DNA from: Flavobacterium sp. N502536
Lineage (GTDB): Bacteria; Bacteroidota; Bacteroidia; Flavobacteriales; Flavobacteriaceae
Assembly (NCBI RefSeq): GCF_025947345.1
Contig: NZ_CP110011.1
Span: 3,720,001-3,784,000, forward strand
Direction of reading: 5' to 3'
DNA length: 64,000 bases
The notes beneath the pieces were generated by a model. The model saw only the letters and a program-made list of their open reading frames with translations. It did no database searches and had not been told where the DNA came from. Position 1 is the stretch's first letter, and each line of letters opens with the position of its first letter. Made by a program: the position numbers and the translations under genes. Positions 8,618 through 15,736 of this stretch are shown here, piece after piece.

Positions 8618-8647
8618 AAGCCAGTGGTATTCTGTCCGCTGGCTTTT
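8618..8647 (+). terminator. Intrinsic terminator of the Nudix gene
   Basis: The stem AAGCCAG(TGG)/(CCG)CTGGCTT, about 10 bp with one G-T pair, is followed by a T run, 25 bases after the stop codon. Confidence 0.85.
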
Positions 8648-8814
8648 TTGTTTTAGTTCTGTTAAGGGTTTAAGTAGTAGATTTATTGGTGATTAGCGAA
8701 GAAGGAATGGAGTGTAAGTAATGATGATAAATGAATATAAACTACAATAAACAAAATTAAAGTTTAATTTGTATTTTCGTTTATTGTAAGATTAATCAAC
8801 TAACCCCATATTTT

Positions 8815-9045
8815 ATGTCATTTCAAGCGTATTTAAAAACAATCAAAGAAAAGACTGGCAATGGTCCGGCTGAATTTAGAGCTTTAGCAGAACAAAAAGC
8901 ATTTACACAAGAGGGAAAACTCAAACCAGAAGTAAAAGCCGGAGATATTGTAAACTGGCTTAAGGCAGATTATGAATTAGGGCAGGGGCATGCCATGGCC
9001 ATTTATGCATTGTTAAAAGGAATAAAAGACGAGAATAGCCAGTAA
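8815..9045 (+). CDS. DUF4287 small protein
   Basis: A 76-residue protein that matches the DUF4287 pattern: MSFQAYLKTIKEKTGNGPAEF at the start, a middle PEVKAGDIVNWLKADYELG, and an end GHAMAIYALLKG. The family is widespread in soil bacteria, sometimes fused to DUF5655, and has no established function. It is small, soluble and helical by composition. It stands alone, facing the unknown gene at 9161-9664 tail-to-tail. Confidence 0.8.
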   Translation: MSFQAYLKTIKEKTGNGPAEFRALAEQKAFTQEGKLKPEVKAGDIVNWLKADYELGQGHAMAIYALLKGIKDENSQ

Positions 9046-9052
9046 AAAGGTT

Positions 9053-9154
9053 CTAAAAATCAGCTTTGATTTTTAGCCAAAGGATGAAAGTTTTGCTCGT
9101 GAAGATATTTGAATTGTAAGGATTTGAAATTGATTCTGAATAGGCTCACGAGCA
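9053..9154. repeat. Two inverted repeats between convergent genes
   Basis: A 10-bp stem CTAAAAATCA/TGATTTTTAG with loop GCTT (9053-9076) is followed by a perfect 9-bp inverted pair TGCTCGTGA (9094-9102) and TCACGAGCA (9146-9154) separated by 43 bases. They lie between two convergent genes and may serve as a two-way transcription stop, although neither has a strong T run. Confidence 0.6.
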
Positions 9155-9160
9155 GGATTT

Positions 9161-9664
9161 TTAGTTGTTTTTCTTAAATTGATCAAGTGTGTCATCGATC
9201 AGATGTTCGATCGCTAAGAAGTTATGGGAAAGTTTTAGGATTTCTTCCTGAATGTTTTCTAAATCAAGTTGTAACCAGCCCTCCATCAAAGTTAATGGGC
9301 CATGTTTTGTTGTTACATTAGGCCACTTATCTTCATAAGTTTTGAATGATTTTCTGAATATTTCTGCAAATTTTCGGCTTTCTATGGTGTAAACTTTGAA
9401 TTTTCTAAGTTTTAAAGCATGGATGTTGTACATTATCCTTTGTTTTTCTATGTCTGAAGCACTAACCCAAACCGAAAAGAAAATTCGGGATTCGGAAGTT
9501 AAGGCTTCATCAGTATTAGTGGACCAGGTTTTTTTATATAGCTTTATAAAAACGGAATCTAAGTAAATTCCAACAGCAACTTCAATTGATTTTTCGTTTA
9601 GAATTTTTTGATCGAGACGATCCGCTGCTTTTTGAAAATTTTCAAGATAAAAAGAGGTATTCAT
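9161..9664 (-). CDS. Hypothetical protein, 167 residues
   Basis: I do not recognise this protein. It is soluble, mixed alpha/beta in composition, with many charged residues and no signal peptide or membrane segment. The middle holds the basic segment HALKLRKFKVYTIESRKFAEIFRKSF. The C-terminal third (EEILKLSHNFLAIEHLIDDTL) looks like one or two long helices. A perfect -7 box TATATTTG lies on the minus strand at 9712-9719, about 48 bases upstream of the ATG. It sits beside a decayed regulator and a KAP NTPase, so it may belong to an accessory patch. Confidence 0.7.
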   Translation of the reverse strand: MNTSFYLENFQKAADRLDQKILNEKSIEVAVGIYLDSVFIKLYKKTWSTNTDEALTSESRIFFSVWVSASDIEKQRIMYNIHALKLRKFKVYTIESRKFAEIFRKSFKTYEDKWPNVTTKHGPLTLMEGWLQLDLENIQEEILKLSHNFLAIEHLIDDTLDQFKKNN

Positions 9665-9711
9665 TTTGGTTTTTGGTTTAAAATGGTTTAGTGGTTTGGT
9701 TATAGTTTTAA

Positions 9712-9719
9712 CAAATATA
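9712..9719 (-). promoter_or_regulatory. Candidate -7 box of the 9161-9664 gene
   Basis: The minus strand reads TATATTTG, a perfect TAnnTTTG, giving a leader of about 40 bases. No convincing -33 element is seen. Confidence 0.45.
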
Positions 9720-9791
9720 AATTAACTTCTTGAAAATCTTTGTTGTTTTTAGGTCGGTGTAAATCAAAAAAAAACATTTTTTAACTTTTAA

Positions 9792-10110
9792 TTTAGTTTA
9801 GGCACCAATCAACAAGCAATATCTGCTTTAGAGAACAGAGAAACGATAGACGATGAAAAACTTGCTGCTGTTGCAAAAGCTTTGGGAGTAAGTGTTGAAG
9901 CGCTTAAGAATTTTTCAGACGAAGCCGCGATTAATTATTTTAATAGTTTCACAGATAATAGTGGCCGGGACTTTTAACAACCATTGTACTTTTAATCCAC
10001 TGGATAAATTAATGGAATCTATAGAAGAGAATGAAAAACTTTATAAGCGTTTGGTTCAGGCTGAAAAAGAAAAAGTTGAGTTTTTAGAGAAGATATGGAA
10101 GGATAAGTGT
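9792..10110 (+). pseudogene. Remnant of an XRE-type helix-turn-helix regulator
   Basis: The frame from 9792 gives FSLGTNQQAISALENRET, then DDEKLAAVAKALGVSVEAL: the recognition helix and later helices of a Cro/C1-type HTH. The first 30 or so residues with the start codon are gone, and a stop stands just upstream. At about 9962-9966 the frame breaks. The C-terminal part (TFNNHCTFNPLDKLMESIEEN, then a coiled-coil-like tail to KDK) continues in the +1 frame, as if four bases had been inserted. The usual stop after KDK is also lost. Bacteroidetes have many intact relatives with this NCTFNPxDK segment. Three independent lesions make this a true pseudogene rather than a read error. Confidence 0.85.
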
Positions 10111-10133
10111 TTTTTTGTTCTTTTTGGAATTAA

Positions 10134-10170
10134 AAAAAGCCTAATAAAAATTGTTTTGATTAGGCTTTTT
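10134..10170 (+). terminator. Intrinsic terminator after the XRE remnant
   Basis: A perfect 12-bp stem (AAAAAGCCTAAT/ATTAGGCTTTTT) with a 13-base loop and flanking A and T runs. It works in either direction and so can also end the KAP NTPase transcript, which comes from the right. Confidence 0.85.
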
Positions 10171-10218
10171 GATTTTATTTATTGCTAAGGAAGGCGTTTC
10201 GGTCGTGTTTTTTACGGA

Positions 10219-11631
10219 TTAGTTTATTATAGATTCTGTTAAGTCAATTCTGTTTATGAAGTGACTTAAATCTAGACTACCTCCATTTCTTGCTCTTTCT
10301 ATATTTTCAAAAATATCTAAAAATTTTTCTGGATCATTTTTATTTATTATTGATTCAATTAATAAAGTGTTTTTTCCGACTTGAGAATCATATTTATATA
10401 TATTATTCATTCTACTAGAAGGTTTGATTAGGTTTGAATAAAATAGTACCAAATATGCTTCAAGCCATGTTAACGATCTTTCTGTATCTTCATCAAGTTT
10501 GTTTTTTATAATTGCATAAAACTTTTCTTGTAGTTCTGAAATTGATAATGTTTTAGATTTAATATTATAATAATAATCTTCACTAAGAACTTTTATATAT
10601 ACGAGAAAAAGAAAAACTTCCGGAATTAAATACATGTTTTCTCCAAATGCTCTCATCGCTAAACGACTATGGGCAAATATTTTTTCTTGTTGACGAAGTG
10701 TTACAGAATCATTTGCAAATAAAATAGTTGAAAATTGTAAAAAAGATCTTTTGTCATATGCTAATTCTGAATGTCTTTTTCTTGAATCATTTTCTAAAAA
10801 ATCATCAAAGTTAAAATAAGAATAAAGATATTTATAAAAAACATCTTTCTCGGGCTCTGGAATTGAATATTCAATGTCAATGAAACGTTTTAAATATTCA
10901 TTAGAATCTATTCTGTCACTTCCATAAACTCCGCGAACTGCATTCCCTAATTGTTCTTTATCAATTGATAATATAAATACAATATCAGGAATTGAAAAGA
11001 AATGCTTTATTTGTTCTAAGATAGAAACCGAATAATTTGGTCTACATCTGTCTAGTTCGTCAATTATAAATATTAATGGTTTTCCATTAGTTGTATTAGC
11101 TATGTAATGTGATAATTCAGTTCTAAATTCTTGAATACTTTTCTTTTTATTAGAATATTCATTTACGTCATTTTCAAATAAATCAGCAACACCTTTAGAT
11201 GCTTCTACAAAAGCATCTTTAATTCCTTTGGTATCAATGTATTTATCAACAACTGATTGTGCTACAATAGGGATAACATGTTTTGATAAAATAGAAACTT
11301 TTTTTAATATTTTTTGAAACGCAGGATCTGTAGGTTTATTTGTCAAAGCTTTTAATTCTCCCATTAAAGCTACTAACGGATTGTTTTCGAAGTCATTTTC
11401 CCAAGCGTTAAAATATACTGTTTGAAAACCATTATTTTTTAAGTCTTGTTCCCACATTCTTATAAACGTTGTTTTACCAGTTCCCCATTTATTGTTTATT
11501 GCAAGAACAAAACCTTCGGAATAGGCCTCAATAATTCCAGTTAAAACTTCTGAATATTTTTTTCTATCCAATTTACAATTTGCAAATGGGTTTTGAGGTT
11601 CAATAATTATCTCTTTGTGTTTAATATTCAT
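10219..11631 (-). CDS. KAP-family P-loop NTPase
   Basis: A 470-residue ATPase of the KAP class within the STAND-like P-loop NTPases. Walker A is NNKWGTGKTTF (about 46-56), the KAP-typical YFNAWEND follows (73-80), and Walker B with sensor is LIFIIDELDRCRP (186-198). LSIDKEQL and the later arginine-rich helices complete the fold. Many KAP proteins carry membrane helices between Walker A and B; none is evident here. The family includes phage-exclusion protein PifA and several defence-linked proteins, but no partner effector is visible, so function is open. The gene looks more A+T-rich than its neighbours and adjoins a decayed regulator, which suggests transfer. A -7 box TATATTTG sits about 45 bases upstream. 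Confidence 0.88.
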   Translation of the reverse strand: MNIKHKEIIIEPQNPFANCKLDRKKYSEVLTGIIEAYSEGFVLAINNKWGTGKTTFIRMWEQDLKNNGFQTVYFNAWENDFENNPLVALMGELKALTNKPTDPAFQKILKKVSILSKHVIPIVAQSVVDKYIDTKGIKDAFVEASKGVADLFENDVNEYSNKKKSIQEFRTELSHYIANTTNGKPLIFIIDELDRCRPNYSVSILEQIKHFFSIPDIVFILSIDKEQLGNAVRGVYGSDRIDSNEYLKRFIDIEYSIPEPEKDVFYKYLYSYFNFDDFLENDSRKRHSELAYDKRSFLQFSTILFANDSVTLRQQEKIFAHSRLAMRAFGENMYLIPEVFLFLVYIKVLSEDYYYNIKSKTLSISELQEKFYAIIKNKLDEDTERSLTWLEAYLVLFYSNLIKPSSRMNNIYKYDSQVGKNTLLIESIINKNDPEKFLDIFENIERARNGGSLDLSHFINRIDLTESIIN

Positions 11632-11673
11632 TTCTACCTATGTTTGTTAAGGTTACTTTGTAAATTAATATTT

Positions 11674-11681
11674 CAAATATA
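11674..11681 (-). promoter_or_regulatory. Candidate -7 box of the KAP NTPase gene
   Basis: The minus strand reads TATATTTG, a perfect TAnnTTTG, giving a leader of about 36 bases. It is identical to the box before the 9161-9664 gene. Confidence 0.5.
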
Positions 11682-11701
11682 AAATTTTAGAAATCAGAAT
11701 C

Positions 11702-11760
11702 ATTATGGAAAACCATAATATATAGAACTTTATCAAGTTTCAAACTTTGACAAAGTTCTA
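11702..11760. repeat. Two adjacent hairpins upstream of the KAP gene
   Basis: The small stem ATTATGG/CCATAAT (11702-11719) is followed by a long imperfect palindrome (11723-11760) built of AGAACTTT...AAAGTTCT arms with one mismatch and one bulge around a central C. I recall ACTTTGACAAAGTT-type palindromes as dispersed flavobacterial repeats. Confidence 0.65.
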
Positions 11761-11766
11761 AACGTA

Positions 11767-11840
11767 CAGCTTTGCGTTCTTAGCGTTTTTCAACTCATTC
11801 AAAATCAAAAAAACTTTGCGCTCTTTGCGGTTAAAAAAAC
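11767..11840. repeat. Word repeat family C (CTTTGCG units)
   Basis: Two clusters of words such as CTTTGCGTTCTTAGCG and TTTGCGCTCTTTGCGG, about 9-base periodicity, lie just after the end of the M14 peptidase gene. The same words occur at 7201-7220 and in the large inverted repeat at 16636-16759. Confidence 0.7.
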
Positions 11841-11841
11841 T

Positions 11842-13569
11842 TTACAGAACCCTATAAACAGGATACTGCAAATGCGCCTTTTCGTAATAGGCAGAATGTT
11901 TGTAAATCCAATCGAGTTGTGCGTCAGGATTTTTAGCAAATTCGGTATCGGTTTGTTTTTTGCTTTCTAACTCGGCTTTTAAAGTTGGATTTTCTTTGAG
12001 CAGTTTTGCGGCTGTATCTTCAAAAATATATCCGGAGTAATGTTCTTTTTGCTGTAAAACGGTGTCAAAGAAATTCCAGTTAAAAAACGAATCAACACCT
12101 TCAGGTTCAAACGCTTCAATCAGGTATTTTACCCCTTTTTGGTTTGTTGGAACAAGATAATCTCCTTTGGCAAAAGCCATTTTTACAGTTTTAGAATTTA
12201 CGGTAGTATTGTAATGTAGATAATGTCCTTCGTAAGCATTGGAGACAGTCTTAAAATTGGCAATTTTATAGCTTTCAACCTCAATAATAGTGTCGTTTTT
12301 AAGTTGTGTAAACGAAATAGCATTGTTCTTCAAAAGGTCAATAATATTCCAATAACCACGCGGAATGATATAAGCAAAAGGGATAACCACGTCTTTTATT
12401 GATTTGAATTCTTTGATATAAGGCACCTCTTTTTTATACGGTTTGCTTCGGTCGTAATACAATCTGTTTCCTGTTGTAGCTTCGCTTTTTTTATAACCGG
12501 CTTCATAACCTGAAAACAAAAACGTAGTGGCTTTTGTGCTGTCCAGTGCCCATTTTAAGGTATAGTTTTTTCTAGGTTGGTATTGTTCCAGATTTTTTAC
12601 ACGAAGTTCTTTGATCTTTAGGTAATTGGCATCGGTAAAATTCAAAGTCGATTTGGTGTACTCGTAAGTCATTTTTACACGTTCGGCATATTTTTTCAGC
12701 ATATGTGTTTCCACTACAAATCCGATGGTATTGAAGAGCGAAGTATAACCCGTAGTATATCTCGGACTGTCTACAAACTGTCCAAAACCTTTATCGGGAG
12801 TGTCTTTAAAAGAATCTACATAAGGTGTTGTTTCGATTTTCTTTTGTTGTAGGTCTTTGACCAAAGCAGGCATCATTTCGGTATTCATATAGTCTCCCAG
12901 AACCGTTCCTAACTTATTGTGCTGTGTCATGATGTAAGTGAGTTTGTACTGGTAATCGGAGCCGTTGCTTACGTGATTATCAATAAAAACATCAGGGTTT
13001 ATTTGCTGAAAAATTTCGACAAAACTCTTTGTATTTCGGGTATCCGATTTCATTAAATCGCGATTCAGGTCGTAATTGCGGGCATTTCCTCTAAAACCGT
13101 AAATTTCCGGCCCATCCTGATTGGCTCTTGTGGTTGAGTTTCGATTCAACGCACCACCGATATTGTAAACCGGAATACAAACCAGAACCGTATTTTTGGG
13201 TGCTTTCAGTTTTCCGGTTGCCAAATCTCTGTAGAATTGCATGGTAGCATCAATTCCGTCAGGTTCTCCGGCATGTATTCCATTATTGATAAAAAGTACC
13301 GCTTTGTTCTTTTGGATTTTCTCAAAGTCAAACTCTTTTTCGGGATTGTAAGTGATCGTGTGTAATGGTTCACCTGAATCTGTTAATCCCATTTCTTTCA
13401 CCTGAAGGGTTGGGAAATCATGAGCCAGCATTTTATAATAAGCAATAGTTTCCTGATACGAAGCTGATTGATTTCCGTTTCCTTTTTCAAAATAGGTGTC
13501 GTATTTTTTATTGTTCTGAGCGAAAAGGGTAATGGAGAAAAGTGAAAGGATAAGGGTAAAAAGTTTCAT
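11842..13569 (-). CDS. Secreted M14-family zinc carboxypeptidase-like protein
   Basis: A 575-residue protein with a Sec signal peptide (MKLFTLILSLFSITLFAQ). The M14 zinc site is present: HAGE at H99/E102, with the third-ligand region FIDNHVSNG further on, plus the usual substrate-side NRNSTTRANQDGPE and YDLNRD segments. The family removes C-terminal residues from peptides in the periplasm or outside the cell. The C-terminal 200 residues have no motif I know but are present in long flavobacterial members. I chose the ATG at 13569 over one nine codons upstream because it begins the signal peptide directly. A -7 box TATATTTG lies at 13594-13601 on the minus strand. Confidence 0.85.
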   Translation of the reverse strand: MKLFTLILSLFSITLFAQNNKKYDTYFEKGNGNQSASYQETIAYYKMLAHDFPTLQVKEMGLTDSGEPLHTITYNPEKEFDFEKIQKNKAVLFINNGIHAGEPDGIDATMQFYRDLATGKLKAPKNTVLVCIPVYNIGGALNRNSTTRANQDGPEIYGFRGNARNYDLNRDLMKSDTRNTKSFVEIFQQINPDVFIDNHVSNGSDYQYKLTYIMTQHNKLGTVLGDYMNTEMMPALVKDLQQKKIETTPYVDSFKDTPDKGFGQFVDSPRYTTGYTSLFNTIGFVVETHMLKKYAERVKMTYEYTKSTLNFTDANYLKIKELRVKNLEQYQPRKNYTLKWALDSTKATTFLFSGYEAGYKKSEATTGNRLYYDRSKPYKKEVPYIKEFKSIKDVVIPFAYIIPRGYWNIIDLLKNNAISFTQLKNDTIIEVESYKIANFKTVSNAYEGHYLHYNTTVNSKTVKMAFAKGDYLVPTNQKGVKYLIEAFEPEGVDSFFNWNFFDTVLQQKEHYSGYIFEDTAAKLLKENPTLKAELESKKQTDTEFAKNPDAQLDWIYKHSAYYEKAHLQYPVYRVL

Positions 13570-13593
13570 GGTTTGGTTTTTTATAGCAAGAAT

Positions 13594-13601
13594 CAAATAT
13601 A
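13594..13601 (-). promoter_or_regulatory. Candidate -7 box of the M14 peptidase gene
   Basis: The minus strand reads TATATTTG, 24 bases before the chosen ATG at 13569. This box would lie over the alternative upstream start, which supports the downstream start. Confidence 0.5.
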
Positions 13602-13612
13602 ATTAAATTTAG

Positions 13613-13732
13613 TTTCAAGTTTTGTTTGTTTCAAGTTTCAAGTTTTATTTGTTTCAAGTTGTGAGTTGTGGAACTTTAGTTCTGGTAGAACTTACTTTTT
13701 TCAACAGGAAACCTGAAACCTGAAACTTGAAA
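13613..13732. repeat. Word repeat family A (GTTTCAA/GTTTCAG units), inverted pair
   Basis: Tandem 7-base words GTTTCAA (13613-13660) face the reverse words CCTGAAA (13708-13732), so the gap can fold into a long imperfect hairpin between the M14 gene and the MocR gene. Other copies occur at 16788-16816, 19039-19087, 21688-21720, 39723-39740 and 59627-59648. Confidence 0.7.
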
Positions 13733-13748
13733 GCAATAATCTATCTAT

Positions 13749-15161
13749 TTACAACAACTTAGCAAGTTCGATTATGCCGTCTTCGATTTGTTTTTCGGTT
13801 AGGGAGGCATAGCCAAGTCTGAATCCGGATATGGGTTGGTCAAAACTATATTTTTCAGGAGTCATTATCTTTATTCCTTTTAGCAGCAGCTGATTGGCAA
13901 TTTCAAAAATATTGACAGCTGAATTGGGAACTATCCAAAAAGCGAGGCCGCCATCGGGTTTGATAAAGGTGGTTTTGTCTTTAAGGTATTTGTTGCAAAT
14001 GGCTTCAAAATAATCGCGTTTTGTTTTATAGATAAGGGTCGTTCTTTTTAGATGTCTTTTTATTTCGCCTTCGTTTATGAGTTGTAAAACCGCCTCTTCC
14101 ATAATGTTATCTCCTTGTACATCAATTATTTTTCGATGTTTACCCACTTTTAAAATAGTTACCCGGTTACTTACCAGATAGCCGATTCGTAATGCCGGTG
14201 CGACAATTTTGCTCAGGGTTCCAATGTACACCGTATTTTTAGCATTACTGTAACTTGAAATGGGCAGAATCGGGCGTTGTCCAAAATGAAATTCATTGTC
14301 GTAATCGTCTTCAATAATCGTAAAATCGTATTGGTTGGACAGTTCGATGAGTTTTAATCTTCGCTTCAGACTTAAGGTAACTGTTGTTGGAAATTGATGA
14401 TGCGGTGTTACATAGATTGCTTTTATGCTATCGAATTGCTTCAAATAGGCTTCGACCTCATCGATCAATAAACCATCTTTGTCAACATTTACAGGAAGCA
14501 GTTTAGCACCGCTGTTTTTAAATGTCTCCCAGGCGGGCTGATACCCCGGATTTTCGACCATTACATAATCGTCTTTAGAAAGTAAATGGTTGGCGGTTAA
14601 ATACATGGCCATCTGACTTCCGCGTGTAATACAAATTTCATCTGGAGTGATATTCATGCCTCTTTTAAAATTGAGCATCTGCACAATGGCTTTTCTAAAT
14701 TCTAAATTTCCATACTCGGTGCTGTATCCCATGATTTGCCAGCGTGATTTTCGGTTAAAAATCTGTCTGTACGCTCTGGCGAGTTCATTCATCGGGGCAA
14801 TTCGGCTGTCGGGGATTCCATCATCAAAAACAATTAAGGGCTGTATTTCTTCTACAGTAGAATTTGTTTTTTGCTTTTGACTGGTGCTTTCGGAAGTTAT
14901 GGGCAGAATATCGGCTACGAAAGTCCCTTTTCTTTCGAGTGTAACCAGCCAACCTTCAGCAATTAAAACGTCTAAAGCTTCAATTACAGTGTTTCGGTTG
15001 ACTTTTAGCAATCCTGCGAGCTGTCGGCTTCCGGGCAGCGCATTTCCGCTATTGAGCATTCCTGTTTTGATTGCTTCAATTATAGCATCGGCGATTTGCA
15101 GATAAATTGCTTTTGCCGCATTTGTGTTTAGCTGAATTTCTAATTGCCAAGGTCTTAACAT
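13749..15161 (-). CDS. MocR-type regulator: GntR winged helix fused to PLP aminotransferase domain
   Basis: A 470-residue protein. Residues 1-80 form a GntR-like winged helix (ADAIIEAIKTGML, SGNALPGSRQLAGLL, VNRNTVIEALDVLIAEGWL). Residues 110-470 form an aspartate-aminotransferase fold with the PLP lysine in IGTLSKIVAPALRIGYL and the TPHHQFPT segment that usually lies beside the cofactor. MocR proteins sense amino-compound metabolites or PLP and control a divergent operon. Here the divergent genes are a cupin and a DapA-like aldolase, not PLP synthesis genes, so I call it MocR-like rather than PdxR. The intergenic operator and overlapping promoters are listed separately. Confidence 0.9.
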   Translation of the reverse strand: MLRPWQLEIQLNTNAAKAIYLQIADAIIEAIKTGMLNSGNALPGSRQLAGLLKVNRNTVIEALDVLIAEGWLVTLERKGTFVADILPITSESTSQKQKTNSTVEEIQPLIVFDDGIPDSRIAPMNELARAYRQIFNRKSRWQIMGYSTEYGNLEFRKAIVQMLNFKRGMNITPDEICITRGSQMAMYLTANHLLSKDDYVMVENPGYQPAWETFKNSGAKLLPVNVDKDGLLIDEVEAYLKQFDSIKAIYVTPHHQFPTTVTLSLKRRLKLIELSNQYDFTIIEDDYDNEFHFGQRPILPISSYSNAKNTVYIGTLSKIVAPALRIGYLVSNRVTILKVGKHRKIIDVQGDNIMEEAVLQLINEGEIKRHLKRTTLIYKTKRDYFEAICNKYLKDKTTFIKPDGGLAFWIVPNSAVNIFEIANQLLLKGIKIMTPEKYSFDQPISGFRLGYASLTEKQIEDGIIELAKLL

Positions 15162-15162
15162 C

Positions 15163-15206
15163 TGGACTATTTATTTATGTGTAAACTGTGTCAGTTGGGT
15201 AGTCCA
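15163..15206. promoter_or_regulatory. Candidate MocR operator: inverted repeat in the divergent gap
   Basis: TGGACTA (15163-15169) and TAGTCCA (15200-15206) form a perfect 7-bp inverted pair with 30 bases between. The right arm overlaps the end of the regulator's own -7 box and lies inside the spacer of the divergent cupin promoter, so binding could control both directions. Confidence 0.55.
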
Positions 15207-15223
15207 AAGTTAGGATAATTTTG
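15195..15223 (+). promoter_or_regulatory. Predicted promoter of the cupin-aldolase pair
   Basis: TTG at 15195-15197, an 18-base spacer and a perfect -7 box TAATTTTG at 15216-15223 match the Bacteroidetes consensus. Transcription would start near 15229, about 32 bases before the cupin ATG. Confidence 0.65.
15205..15212 (-). promoter_or_regulatory. Candidate -7 box of the MocR-type regulator
   Basis: The minus strand reads TAACTTTG, a perfect TAnnTTTG. It lies four bases from the divergent -7 box, so the two promoters overlap face to face. Confidence 0.5.
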
Positions 15224-15260
15224 TGGAGCAATACTGCAAAAAATAATAATTATTAAACTT

Positions 15261-15719
15261 ATGGAAACTAAAAAACAATTTTCATCAAAAGACTTTCACG
15301 AAACCTTTGCCAGACCCACTTTTGTGATGCCTGAAAAATTAATTCACAGAAATGTAGAACAGGCCGGAGTTCACAATCAATTTTCTACAGAGCGAAAACA
15401 CCCCGTTTTCTTTGTGGATCTTCCGAGTAAAAATGTAAGCATGACGATTGGCGGTTTATTGCCGGATCAATTAACGAACAGACACCGCCATACTTATGAA
15501 ACGGTTATTTACGTAATTGAAGGCCATGGGTATACCGAAATTGAAGATGCAAAAGTAGAGTGGAAAGCAGGTGACGCTGTTTATATTCCGAGCTGGGCGT
15601 GGCACAGACATCAGAATTTAAGCAGTGAAGCATCGGCAAAATACATCGCCTGCGAGAATGCACCTCAGCTTCAGAATTTAGGTGTGGCATTGAGAGAAGA
15701 AGAAGGAAGGGATCTTTAA
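15261..15719 (+). CDS. Cupin-domain protein
   Basis: A 152-residue single-domain cupin. The two metal-binding motifs are visible: NRHRHTYETVIYVIEGHG (histidines and glutamate, about 73-90) and the second with GDAVYIPSWAWHRHQNL (about 107-123). The domain could be an enzyme (dioxygenase, isomerase) or a sensor, and sequence alone does not decide. It is 17 bases upstream of the DapA-like aldolase in one operon under the divergent MocR-like regulator, so it probably acts on the same small metabolite. Confidence 0.8.
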   Translation: METKKQFSSKDFHETFARPTFVMPEKLIHRNVEQAGVHNQFSTERKHPVFFVDLPSKNVSMTIGGLLPDQLTNRHRHTYETVIYVIEGHGYTEIEDAKVEWKAGDAVYIPSWAWHRHQNLSSEASAKYIACENAPQLQNLGVALREEEGRDL

Positions 15720-15736
15720 ATTAAAATAGAAATAAA

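Noticed and set aside
9892..10188. A 98-residue intact gene
   Set aside because: Its first third is an out-of-frame reading of the XRE regulator, its middle is the regulator's C-terminus and its end runs into the terminator.
13749..15161. Assignment as PdxR, regulator of PLP synthesis
   Set aside because: No pdxS/pdxT genes are adjacent; the divergent genes are a cupin and an aldolase.
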